Origin: Verrucomicrobiaceae bacterium
Lineage (GTDB): Bacteria; Verrucomicrobiota; Verrucomicrobiia; Verrucomicrobiales; Verrucomicrobiaceae
Length of the DNA: 64,000 bases
Assembly: GCA_947466075.1 (NCBI GenBank)
Contig: CANIBP010000026.1
Coordinates: forward strand, 1 to 64,000
Direction: 5' to 3'
The position numbers were made by a program, and so were the translations under genes. The notes under the pieces are model-generated. The model did not search any database and was not told the DNA's origin. It saw only the letters and a list, made by a program, of their open reading frames with translations. Of this stretch, positions 17,347 through 25,440 are shown piece by piece (the first letter of the stretch is position 1; each line of letters starts with the position of its first letter).

Positions 17347-17363
17347 GAGTAGGCTGCAATTGG

Positions 17364-17440
17364 ATTCCCACAGATTCAGAGAACCCGCAGATTTCTTTTC
17401 TGGTGCAGCCAATCTGTGGGTTCTCTGAATCTGTGGGAAT
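17364..17440. repeat. 30-bp inverted repeat between operon genes
   Basis: The arms at 17364-17393 and 17411-17440 are reverse complements with one mismatch; the 17-base loop is 17394-17410. The arm core reads CAGATTCAGAGAACCC. It lies in the 164-base spacer between the PQQ-propeller gene and the cytochrome gene, so it would form a very stable hairpin in their shared transcript and could limit expression of the cytochrome gene. There is no T-run, so it is not a simple terminator. It is probably a mobile palindromic repeat. Confidence 0.8.
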
Positions 17441-17510
17441 AAGTTATTTTCACCGGTCGTGTTGGCGGGCAGTAGGGGTGGCATGAGCGATGAGGTGTTG
17501 TGGCGGGTTT

Positions 17511-19031
17511 TCATTTTGAGCCAATGCAGATGACTTCCTTCATGGTGTGCATCCAGAGTCTGCCATTCGCATAGCTGAACGACGCCAAAGTCCAGGTCTC
17601 GCCCGCCGGACCGAGATCGTTGACCGCGACGAGTGCTTTTTCGTCGAGCGTTTCGGCAAAGGCGTCGATGACATAGACCGTGCCGTTCATGGTCGGGAAA
17701 AACAGGTGGCGATTCACCAGAATCGGGCTCGCCGCCGACACATGGCCCCAGCCTGTGCCCTTGGCGCGTTTGTCAGGCGCGATGTCGATGCCACGGGAGT
17801 TCTTCGTTTCGTTCGGGATGGCGTCTTTCTTTTCCCAGACGCGCTTCGGCTCCGGTCCAGCGACCAGTTGCACTGGCACGCGCAGGTATTCCGCCTTGCC
17901 GGTTTCAATGTGCACGCGACCGATGGCGGTGATGTCGTGGGCCAGGAAATAATGCCAGTCGCCGACGACGATGTTGGTGTGATGGGTGAGAGGTGTGCGC
18001 TTGCCCGGCTTCAGCGAGATGCCCAACTCGCGTTTGCCGGTCTCTGCGTCGGTGAAGTCCACCTTCGCGCTGATATCCTGCGTGCGCAGCACTTGGCCCG
18101 TCGCGCTGTCGAGCACGAGGTGGTTGCTGCCCTGGAACCAGAATAGGTGCTTCGCGTTCCAGTGCGAGTTCTGGTAGCAGTCGCCATTGATCTCCCGACT
18201 CCAGAGTGTCTTGCCCGAGTCGAGCATTGTCATGCTCACGCCATAAGGCTTTTCCAAAGGATCATGGCCACCGCCGCGACCATGGGCAATGGCCCAGCGC
18301 CCGTCCGCCAATTGCCCGACCATGGGCGTGTTGTGGACGGAGGTTCCGGCTTCTTCGATCCACACGGTTTTGCCAGTCCGCTTCTCAATCGCATGGAGAT
18401 AGGTCCACACATCACGCGGCTCGATCCCCGGCGGAACCGCCTTGTGCCGCTCCATCTTCGTGGCGGCTTCTTCATTGCGGACTTCGACCGTGATGATCTT
18501 ATCGCCCACAAGGATGGGTTCACACTCACGGTTCGTGTGGCGAGTGATCGGGCGGAACTTGCGGAGCCAAACCGGCTTGCCATTGAAATCAAAGCAGCCC
18601 AACGAGCCGCAGCGATTGAAGAACCAAACGTGCTCGCCATCGGTGACCGGTGCAAAGACGGTGGCATCGCTAAAAATCCCCGCTGTCTGCACGGGGTCGG
18701 TGCCGGGAAGATCCACGGTCCAGAGAATCTTGCCCGTGCTCGCATCCAGGCAGTAACCGACGATGTTTGGCTCCAGCCGGTCGCTCCTTTCGTCCATCTG
18801 GCGGTGCGTCGTCACAAAGGCGCGGTCGCACCAGATCGTCACCGCGCTTTGTCCACCTTCTGGCAGCGTGGTGCGCCAGAGAAGGTTTTGGCCGCCCACG
18901 ACTGACCACTTGAGTGGCGGCTCGGCACCCTCCGCTTTCCAGTTGAGATTTGGCCCGGATGCTTGCGGCCAGTGCTGAGCTCCGACGGTGGTCGTCAGGG
19001 CGAGTGAACAAAAGACGAGCGCACGGATCAC
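17511..19031 (-). CDS. exported PQQ-like beta-propeller protein
   Basis: This 506-aa protein has a signal peptide (MIRALVFCSLALTTTVGAQ). Repeated blade motifs are seen: YCLDASTGKILWTVDLPG, CFDFNGKPVWLRKF, AIEKRTGKTVWIEEAG, MLDSGKTLWSREING, which are the A..G...W pattern of PQQ-type eight-bladed propellers. Such Verrucomicrobia proteins are periplasmic and often lack the catalytic residues of PQQ dehydrogenases; no haem site is present here. The start overlaps the DUF1552 stop by 4 bases (ATGA), so it is co-translated. Probably an oxidoreductase partner or scaffold for the downstream cytochrome protein. Confidence 0.85.
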   Translation of the reverse strand: MIRALVFCSLALTTTVGAQHWPQASGPNLNWKAEGAEPPLKWSVVGGQNLLWRTTLPEGGQSAVTIWCDRAFVTTHRQMDERSDRLEPNIVGYCLDASTGKILWTVDLPGTDPVQTAGIFSDATVFAPVTDGEHVWFFNRCGSLGCFDFNGKPVWLRKFRPITRHTNRECEPILVGDKIITVEVRNEEAATKMERHKAVPPGIEPRDVWTYLHAIEKRTGKTVWIEEAGTSVHNTPMVGQLADGRWAIAHGRGGGHDPLEKPYGVSMTMLDSGKTLWSREINGDCYQNSHWNAKHLFWFQGSNHLVLDSATGQVLRTQDISAKVDFTDAETGKRELGISLKPGKRTPLTHHTNIVVGDWHYFLAHDITAIGRVHIETGKAEYLRVPVQLVAGPEPKRVWEKKDAIPNETKNSRGIDIAPDKRAKGTGWGHVSAASPILVNRHLFFPTMNGTVYVIDAFAETLDEKALVAVNDLGPAGETWTLASFSYANGRLWMHTMKEVICIGSK

Positions 19032-20350
19032 ACGAGAACTTCTTTGAGAGGACCAGTGCCGGAATCGAACTTCGCGGCCATCTTTTCACTCATGTTGAAT
19101 CGGTCGCAATCGACGCCGGCGGTGCGCAGGAGAGAAGTGTAAAGCGCATTGATCGGGCGTTTGCCGTCCAATTGCGTGAAGCAGCCGGTTTTGAACACAC
19201 CGCCGCAGTTGCCCAGCAGCATCACCGGCCAGTTTGTGCCGCTGGTGTGCTGCTTGTCGGCATTGTTGCTGGTGTAAACGATCAGCGTGTTGTCCATCAT
19301 CGTGCCGCTGCCTTCGGGCACGCTTTCGAGCTGCTCCATGAGCTTCACCAGCATGCGGCTGTTGTATTGGCGGATCTTGATCCAGATCGGATTATTCGGC
19401 TGCTCCATGTGCCCAAGGTTGTGGCCTTGCTCCTCCACACCAAGGCCTTTCCATGCACCGAAGATTTCACCCCGACCGGAGCCAATCGTGAGCACGCTGG
19501 TGATGCCCGCTTTGAGAGCCGAGACACCGAGATCGAGCAGCACATCATGCCAGTCGGTCTCGAACTGCGGCTTTTTGTAACGTTCATCCACCTTCGGAGC
19601 AAAATGACGCAAATGATCGGACACACCGCCGAGACGCTCCCGCAGGCCATTGATGTCGTGGAATCCTTTCACGAACTGCCCGTAGCGCCGTTGCTCCATC
19701 ATCGGCAGCGTCTTGCCCAGCGCAGCGGCCAGTTGCTCGATGCGGTCAAACATGCTGGAGCGCGCCTCATGCTGCTGGCGAATGTTCCCTTCGGAGATGC
19801 CACCGTAGAGCATCTGGTAGAGGTGATTCGGGTTGGAGTGCATGAAGATCGGCTGGCCCGCACCGCTCGCCGACAGATTGGCGACCGTCGGCTTGGCCTT
19901 CATGTTTTCCATCGAGTCCATGCCGATGCAAAGATGCGGCAGCAGCGTCTCGGGCAGCACCTTGCTCAGTTCATAGTCAATCGTGGGACCGCTGGGCGGC
20001 ATGCCGTCGGTCCCGCGGTAGCCGCCGAGTGCACCGAAGAAGGCACTGTGGCTCGGACTGGTGTGCATGCCGTGCAGTCCATTGATGATGTGCAGGCGCT
20101 CTTTGAAGGGCTCCAGTGCTGCAATGGGTTCAGGCAATTTGGCCTTCGCCAACGAGCCACTGCTCTTCATACCCGCCGGAATGCAAGTCGCCGGATCAAA
20201 GCCCTGATTTTGCAGGAAAAAGATCACCCGCTTCGGCCCACCACCAGAAACTCTGGCCGCCGCCTGGCTGATTCCGGGGAACAACGGCGAGCCAAACGCG
20301 GCACCCGCCGTGGCGGCAAACTGGCGGAGGATTTTTCTGCGATTCATCAT
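19028..20350 (-). CDS. DUF1552 family exported protein
   Basis: This 440-aa protein has an N-terminal twin-arginine-like export signal (NRRKILRQFAATAGAAFGSP). The body matches DUF1552: RVIFFLQNQGFDP, LHIINGLHGMHTSPSHSAF, TIDYELSKVLP, DNTLIVYTSNNADKQHTSG, MLLGNCGGVFKTG. The family belongs to the alkaline phosphatase/sulfatase-like superfamily and is nearly always paired with DUF1592 cytochrome proteins, as here. It is first in the operon and overlaps the PQQ-propeller gene by 4 bases. A second in-frame Met follows the first directly. The biochemical activity is not established. Confidence 0.88.
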   Translation of the reverse strand: MMNRRKILRQFAATAGAAFGSPLFPGISQAAARVSGGGPKRVIFFLQNQGFDPATCIPAGMKSSGSLAKAKLPEPIAALEPFKERLHIINGLHGMHTSPSHSAFFGALGGYRGTDGMPPSGPTIDYELSKVLPETLLPHLCIGMDSMENMKAKPTVANLSASGAGQPIFMHSNPNHLYQMLYGGISEGNIRQQHEARSSMFDRIEQLAAALGKTLPMMEQRRYGQFVKGFHDINGLRERLGGVSDHLRHFAPKVDERYKKPQFETDWHDVLLDLGVSALKAGITSVLTIGSGRGEIFGAWKGLGVEEQGHNLGHMEQPNNPIWIKIRQYNSRMLVKLMEQLESVPEGSGTMMDNTLIVYTSNNADKQHTSGTNWPVMLLGNCGGVFKTGCFTQLDGKRPINALYTSLLRTAGVDCDRFNMSEKMAAKFDSGTGPLKEVLV

Positions 20351-20422
20351 AGTAAAAGCGTCAACGTGCCAAAGTCGGCCATATTTCCCGATTCATCAGG
20401 CAAATTGCTCCTGCTCCAAAAT

Positions 20423-20578
20423 TCAAATCAGCTCCGCGATCGGCTGGCCGAGATCGACAAGTTACTGCGGTCTGCCGGTGGTGTCGGTCAGCGTGGTGCT
20501 GCGTGCGTCGATGCCGAGGTGCTGGTAGATCGTGGCGATGATGTCTTGATATGTAACCGGGCGTGGCGAGTCGAAGAC
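20423..20578 (-). pseudogene. 3' remnant of a DUF1501-type gene
   Basis: The minus frame reads VFDSPRPVTYQDIIATIYQH, then LGIDARSTTLTDTTGRPQ, a stop (TAA), LVDLGQPIAELI and a final TGA at 20423. This is the C-terminal signature of DUF1501 proteins (ATIYHxLGID, then GRPxxLV). The 5' part of the gene is absent and a stop interrupts the tail, so it is a relic. Its place upstream of the DUF1552 operon suggests that an operon partner of related function was deleted. Confidence 0.75.
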
Positions 20579-20748
20579 CTACCGCGAGAAGGACTCAGGA
20601 GAGGTCTTTGAACTAGCAACCTTTTTGCATCTTCCGGCCTAACCGCTCGCACATGGAATTTCGCGAGGGAGAAAGGCTTGGTTCTACTCCATGCCGATTT
20701 CACCATGAAGATGATTGACGACCTAGCTTCAATGCGTTCGACATAAAT

Positions 20749-21150
20749 ATGCCTGAGCCTCTCCTTTCCCAGCGCGCGGACAAGTACCTGCACCACATCC
20801 GTGTCTTTAAGACTCGCACCATCGCTACTCAGGCTTGTGTTCGGGGGAATGTGACGATCGGCGGGCAGCCGGTGAAGGCGTCGCGGGAGTTGAAGCCGAA
20901 TGATGTGCTGGAAGTGGTGCGTGGTGATCTGCGGCTTACACTGCGTGTCATCGCTTTTTCAGCGCAACGACTCGGCGCATCGCGTGTGCCGGAGTATAGC
21001 GAAGACCTCACGCCGCCGGAGTGTTATCAAAAAGCGGCGGAGGCAAGACGTGAGCGCTTGCTGATCACGCCGTATGCGCATGAGATGGTCGCGAAGCCGG
21101 ATAAAAAGCAACTGCGTGATCTGCGGAAGTTCTGGGAAGAACAGAGCTGA
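20749..21150 (+). CDS. S4-domain RNA-binding protein (Hsp15-like)
   Basis: This 133-aa protein has an S4 fold at residues 7-55: RADKYLHHIRVFKTRTIATQ, then GNVTIGGQPVKASRELKPND. This matches the heat-shock protein 15 (HslR) family, which binds free 50S subunits carrying nascent chains in E. coli. The C-terminal basic helix (KPDKKQLRDLRKFWEEQS) resembles the HslR tail. Its stop abuts the stop of the convergent sulfatase with no spacer: TGATCA (21148-21153) supplies both terminations. Confidence 0.88.
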   Translation: MPEPLLSQRADKYLHHIRVFKTRTIATQACVRGNVTIGGQPVKASRELKPNDVLEVVRGDLRLTLRVIAFSAQRLGASRVPEYSEDLTPPECYQKAAEARRERLLITPYAHEMVAKPDKKQLRDLRKFWEEQS

Positions 21151-22785
21151 TCACTCGGCTTTCGCCTTCTGCTTACCTTTCTTGGCCTTGACTGCCTTGT
21201 CACCCTTAGTGTCTTGGGTAAACGGCGGCAGCTCGAATGGCACAGGATCAGCCGTGACACGCGGATCACCGACTTCTTTGAGCTTCGCCATCAGTTCCGC
21301 GGCCATTTTAGTTTTCACTTCGGCATAGCCTGCTTCGGCGACGACGTTGATGGTGGCGTCGGGATCCTTGCTGATATCGTACAGTTCTTCCTCGGGACGT
21401 TTGGCGAAGGCGTAATTGAAGAACCATTGGTATTGCGAGTCGTTGCGATGTTGGATCAGCCAAGCCTTCGCTGGCGATGAATCCATGTCGGGGAAAGCGG
21501 CATAGGTGTCGTTTTCGAGAACGTTTTGATCGGGGGTGAAGCTGTCGGTGAGGCTCTTGAAGTCGCCCATCGGCATGCGCTCGGGTTTGAAGTTGTGGAT
21601 GTAAAGAAAGCCGTCTTTGCGCAGCGCCCGCTGAGGGTAGGGCAGGTTGCCTTCGCGGGCGTTGCTGACATGCCGTTCGCGGCCGGTGATGACGTAATCG
21701 CGTGCTTTCTCGATCTGGCCTGCTTTACCAGACTTCATGAGGTTCACGATGCTTTTGCCATTCACGCCGGTTGGAATCGTCGCGCCGCCGATTTCCATGA
21801 AGGTTGGCGAGAGATCCATCAAGTTCAAGAAATCGTCGATGAAGCGTCCGCCGGGCTGGCCGGGCCAGCGAATCGCCAGCGTGACGTTCACGCCGAAGTC
21901 ATAGAGGTTGCACTTGCCACCGGGGAAGCCGGGTGCGCCGTGATCGCCGCTGATCACGATGACGGTGTTGTCGAGTTCACCAGCTGCTTCGACCTGCTTC
22001 ACCAGCACTCCGACCTGCGCATCGAATGCCTGAATCTCACCGAGGTAGCTGGCGAAATCTTCGCGGAACTCCGGCACATCTGGCAGATGCTTCGGCAGCT
22101 TGCCCTTCAAATCATCGGGATTGATGCCCCACAGGGCCTGCCCGCTGCCCTTGATCCATTTGCGATGCACATTCGTTGGTCCATGCCAGAACAGGAATGG
22201 CGCTCCTTTCGGTCGTGCGGCGAGGAAGCTGGCGAAATTACCATGCACCTCGTCATACATCATCTGCTTGGCCGCAGCGAGCGCCGTGCCGCCTTCGACG
22301 AGTTTGGTCACCTCCTCGGAGAAATTGTTGAAGCGCGCGCCTGACTTTTGATACGCATGGGCCTGCCCGCCAAACGGCGCGTCTGCCGGTTCGCCGGGGC
22401 TCCAAACCTTGAAGGCCTTGCCGATGTGATAGCCTTTGTCTTTGAGCAGAAGGGGAAAGCTCGGAATCGCCGGATCCCACACTGCGCCGTTCAAAATGGC
22501 CGCACGACCACAGTTGAAGAAATAACGTCCCGAAAGCAGCGCACTGCGGCAAGGAGTGCATGAGGGTGCATTTACATAGGCGCGGCGAAACAACGCTCCC
22601 TCACGCGCGATACGGTCGATGTTCGGCGTTTTGACGACCTGATTGGGGGAGGGGAACTTTTCATGCTCTGCATAGATGCTCGCATAGCGGCCCCAGTCGT
22701 CAGCGAAGCAGAACAGGATATTGAGCGGTTTCTCAGCCGCATGGCTGAGCGTGGCAAGAGCGAGAATACAGGTCAGGAGGCGCAT
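21151..22785 (-). CDS. sulfatase (formylglycine type)
   Basis: This 544-aa exported protein starts at 22785 (MRLLTCILALATLSHAAEK, signal peptide). Sulfatase motifs: the N-terminal metal site NILFCFADDWGRYAS, the maturation motif CTPCRSALLSGR (the Cys would become formylglycine; the fourth position is Cys rather than the usual Ser), and VIVISGDHGAPGFPGG for the second metal site. The C-terminus is Lys/Ala-rich (KAVKAKKGKQKAKAE). Likely cleaves sulfate from a polysaccharide or glycosaminoglycan; the exact substrate class cannot be read. No dedicated formylglycine-generating enzyme is found nearby. Confidence 0.9.
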   Translation of the reverse strand: MRLLTCILALATLSHAAEKPLNILFCFADDWGRYASIYAEHEKFPSPNQVVKTPNIDRIAREGALFRRAYVNAPSCTPCRSALLSGRYFFNCGRAAILNGAVWDPAIPSFPLLLKDKGYHIGKAFKVWSPGEPADAPFGGQAHAYQKSGARFNNFSEEVTKLVEGGTALAAAKQMMYDEVHGNFASFLAARPKGAPFLFWHGPTNVHRKWIKGSGQALWGINPDDLKGKLPKHLPDVPEFREDFASYLGEIQAFDAQVGVLVKQVEAAGELDNTVIVISGDHGAPGFPGGKCNLYDFGVNVTLAIRWPGQPGGRFIDDFLNLMDLSPTFMEIGGATIPTGVNGKSIVNLMKSGKAGQIEKARDYVITGRERHVSNAREGNLPYPQRALRKDGFLYIHNFKPERMPMGDFKSLTDSFTPDQNVLENDTYAAFPDMDSSPAKAWLIQHRNDSQYQWFFNYAFAKRPEEELYDISKDPDATINVVAEAGYAEVKTKMAAELMAKLKEVGDPRVTADPVPFELPPFTQDTKGDKAVKAKKGKQKAKAE

Positions 22786-22881
22786 GGCGTCTTTCAAACG
22801 CTACCCCGCTCCTAAACCTTCGCCAAAATTGGAGGCAAACGCCCCATCGACAGGTAGGTGTTGCTGGCGACGCTTTCTTCC

Positions 22882-23184
22882 ATGATCCACGCCCTACTCG
22901 ACACCACTCAAGTCATTGGCACCCTCGACATTGACGGTTCCGCTCACGAACTATGGGCTGAAGCCACGGCGCATCACGATCGCAGCAGCAATTTACTGAC
23001 GGTCGAGTTGAAAGCCTTTCTCCGAGCCACCGAGCAAACACATCTCGGTGAAACGGCTATTCCCGGCTGGTTGCCCCCGCCGCAGACTGTCACTGAGCAC
23101 GTCGATGCTGGGGAAGCGCACGAGTTGGCGAACGATGTTTTCGCGAGTTGGTGCCACAAATTGGCGGGTATGATTCCGCATTGA
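22882..23184 (+). CDS. small unknown protein
   Basis: This 100-aa protein starts MIHALLDTTQ at 22882; a GTG at 22858 is an alternative. There are no signal peptide, membrane helix or recognised motif. It contains LKAFLRATEQTHLGE and a Pro-rich GWLPPPQ. It lies divergent to the sulfatase and 40 bases upstream of the efflux gene on the same strand, so the two may be co-transcribed. Confidence 0.5.
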   Translation: MIHALLDTTQVIGTLDIDGSAHELWAEATAHHDRSSNLLTVELKAFLRATEQTHLGETAIPGWLPPPQTVTEHVDAGEAHELANDVFASWCHKLAGMIPH

Positions 23185-23224
23185 GTTTCTTGCAAGCAGT
23201 GGCTTCTGCCGCATCAATGCAGCA

Positions 23225-24631
23225 ATGAATCTCCGTGCGTTGTCCTGTTCTGCCATTCTCCTGACACTTGCTTCCTGCAACGTTGGGCCAAATTTCAAGC
23301 TGCCAGATATGCTGCTGCCCGCGAAGTGGAAAAACGGCGGAGTAGCGAGCGTGAGCGATCTCCCGATGCCGGGTGAATGGTGGAAATTGTTTGGCTCAAC
23401 GGAGCTGAACCGGCTTGTCGCCCAAGCGCTGGACAGCAATCAGGAACTACGAGGAACTCTGGCACGCGTCGAGACAGCGCGCGCGCTCGTAGGCGTGCAG
23501 CAGGCGGACTGGTTTCCTCAGCTCAGCATGAAGGATGCGATGAACTATGAGAAGCTGTCCCAGAGTTCATTCGGTGCGAACCTGCCTGCGGGCATTCCAC
23601 TGCCTTCGCTGCAACGCCGCCGGTTTCAAAACTTGTTTGAGCTTGGCTGGGAACTCGATCTGTGGGGACGGGTCCGACGTGGCGTGGAGGGAGAGAAGGC
23701 ATCTCAAATCGCCGCAGTTGAAACTCTTGCAGCGCAGCGTTTGACACTCGCTGCCGAGGTGGCGCGGCTTTATTTCCTGGCGCACTCGCTGGACCGGCAG
23801 ATGCAGGTGGTGAAGGAGACTTTCGAATGGCGTGAGGAAGCTGTGAAGCTGCAGGAATCACGCTTTAAAGGAGGTCTGGCCAATGAGATGGACGTGGCGC
23901 GAGCGCGCACGGAACTCGAGTTGTCGCGCAACGATCTTGCCGCGCTCGAACGTCAGCGCGGCAATGCAGAGAATGCACTCGCGGTGATCTGCGGTCAGAT
24001 TCCTTCAACCTTCCGCATCGCCAGCAATGCGAACTTACCTTCGGCACCGACCGTGCCAAGCGGGCTGCCTTCCACGCTGCTGCAACGCCGCCCGGACATC
24101 CGTGCGTCGGAGCAGAAGATGCGCGAGGCGAATGCGCAGATCGGCGTGGCCAAGGCGTCCTTCTATCCCACCTTCAAAATTGGCGGCAGCGGTGGCTTGG
24201 AGAGCATCGGCGCGGCGAACTTTTACGATGCGCGCAGCAAGATCCTCACCATCGGCCCCAGCGTGACGCTGCCGATCTTCCAGGGCGGTCGGCTCAAGAG
24301 CAACCTCGCAGCTAGCAAGGCGCGCTACGAAGAAACATTGGCGGCCTATCGCCAGAGCATCCTCACCGCACTCAAAGAAGTGGAGGATAGCATGCTGGAT
24401 GCGCGAGCGTATGGGAAACAAAAGTCCGCACTGGATGCGGCGATTTCCTCCGCCCACGAAACGCAGCGTCTGGCCGAACTGCGTTATCAAAAGGGTCTCG
24501 CGAGCTACTTTGAGGTCGTGGATGCCAACCGCACCGTGCTGAATGCCAAGCTGCTCGCCGCGCAGGTCGAGGGGCAGCGGTTGATTGCGACGGTGGCGAT
24601 GCTAAAGGCGCTCGGTGGTGGATGGAAGTAA
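23225..24631 (+). CDS. RND-type efflux outer-membrane lipoprotein (NodT/OprM family)
   Basis: This 468-aa protein has a lipobox in its leader (ILLTLASC, Cys about residue 19). The two outer-membrane efflux repeats are visible: DLPMPGEWWKLFGSTELN, then LVAQALDSNQELRGTLARVE, VGVQQADWFPQL, and the second half LPSTLLQRRPDIRASEQKMR, GVAKASFYPTFKIGGSGGL, ELRYQKGLASYFEVVDANR. These form the trimeric alpha/beta barrel that exports drugs or metabolites. No RND pump or membrane-fusion protein is encoded in the window, so the partners lie elsewhere. Length is normal for NodT. Confidence 0.93.
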   Translation: MNLRALSCSAILLTLASCNVGPNFKLPDMLLPAKWKNGGVASVSDLPMPGEWWKLFGSTELNRLVAQALDSNQELRGTLARVETARALVGVQQADWFPQLSMKDAMNYEKLSQSSFGANLPAGIPLPSLQRRRFQNLFELGWELDLWGRVRRGVEGEKASQIAAVETLAAQRLTLAAEVARLYFLAHSLDRQMQVVKETFEWREEAVKLQESRFKGGLANEMDVARARTELELSRNDLAALERQRGNAENALAVICGQIPSTFRIASNANLPSAPTVPSGLPSTLLQRRPDIRASEQKMREANAQIGVAKASFYPTFKIGGSGGLESIGAANFYDARSKILTIGPSVTLPIFQGGRLKSNLAASKARYEETLAAYRQSILTALKEVEDSMLDARAYGKQKSALDAAISSAHETQRLAELRYQKGLASYFEVVDANRTVLNAKLLAAQVEGQRLIATVAMLKALGGGWK

Positions 24632-24651
24632 GCCGGCGCTCCACCTTTTCC

Positions 24652-25197
24652 TCACCAGGATTCGGCCCAATAGACGATCTCATGGCGTTGCACGCTGATG
24701 GCGACGCCTTGGCTGGAACCATGATTCCACATGAAGGGCATTCTTTCCGACTTCGTCAGAACGCGGTCGAAAATCATGAGTTCGTAATCAGAGGGGAATT
24801 CCAGCGGGCTGCTGCCTCGGGTGAAAAAGTTGGTGGTGGGCATGCCGTCATGCTTGCTCACGTGGCTATACTTACTGCCTCCCCAAAACGATGTGGTGCA
24901 CTGTCTGGCGAACTCGTCGTGGAGCGCCTGGATGCGCTCGGGCGGGAGTTGCAGACGCAGTTGAATGTGTGCACCGCCCTGCAAAAAACCCTGGAAATGG
25001 GAGAATTTTTGGAGTGTGGCATCGGCTGGTATCTCCTTGGGGAAATGAGCGATGTGCTGCTGATTCCATCTTGCCCGCAGTTTGGGGTAAGCGCCCAGCC
25101 GTTGCGTAGTGGAAGGCATGATGAAAAAGCCAGCCACGGCAAAGAACACCAAAAAACCTGCGGCAAGCACGGCCAGGAGAAAGAGAATGAGCGTCAT
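24652..25197 (-). CDS. membrane-anchored unknown protein
   Basis: This 181-aa protein has one N-terminal transmembrane helix (LILFLLAVLAAGFLVFFAV). The rest (about 150 residues) is soluble and without a known motif; WNQQHIAHFPKEIPADATL and FPSDYELMIFDRVLTK are the clearest stretches. It converges on the efflux gene with a 20-base gap. Family not recognised. Confidence 0.7.
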   Translation of the reverse strand: MTLILFLLAVLAAGFLVFFAVAGFFIMPSTTQRLGAYPKLRARWNQQHIAHFPKEIPADATLQKFSHFQGFLQGGAHIQLRLQLPPERIQALHDEFARQCTTSFWGGSKYSHVSKHDGMPTTNFFTRGSSPLEFPSDYELMIFDRVLTKSERMPFMWNHGSSQGVAISVQRHEIVYWAESW

Positions 25198-25440
25198 GCA
25201 GTTCTGAACCAGCGGGCAGTGATGCCTGTGCCGCTGTCCGCCGCAGGCGTGGTGCCGTGATCAAGCGCGGCGGACACCTGGGGGGCGGAGGTGTCTGGTG
25301 GCAGGTTGTAGGGGTTCATCTGGATTCAATGAGGCCGGAGGTGCTCTTGCTGACTTTAGGGCAGAGGGATGCGATCCTGCTGTGCAAAGCATAAGGCGAT
25401 GCCGGCCGAACGAACAAGCCAAATGTGGTTGAGAATCGGT
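25198..25440. other. intergenic region, nothing recognised
   Basis: These 243 bases between two same-strand genes contain no gene I can support. It includes the promoter region of the gene at 24652-25197 and the 3' untranslated region of the DUF3604 gene. Confidence 0.4.
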
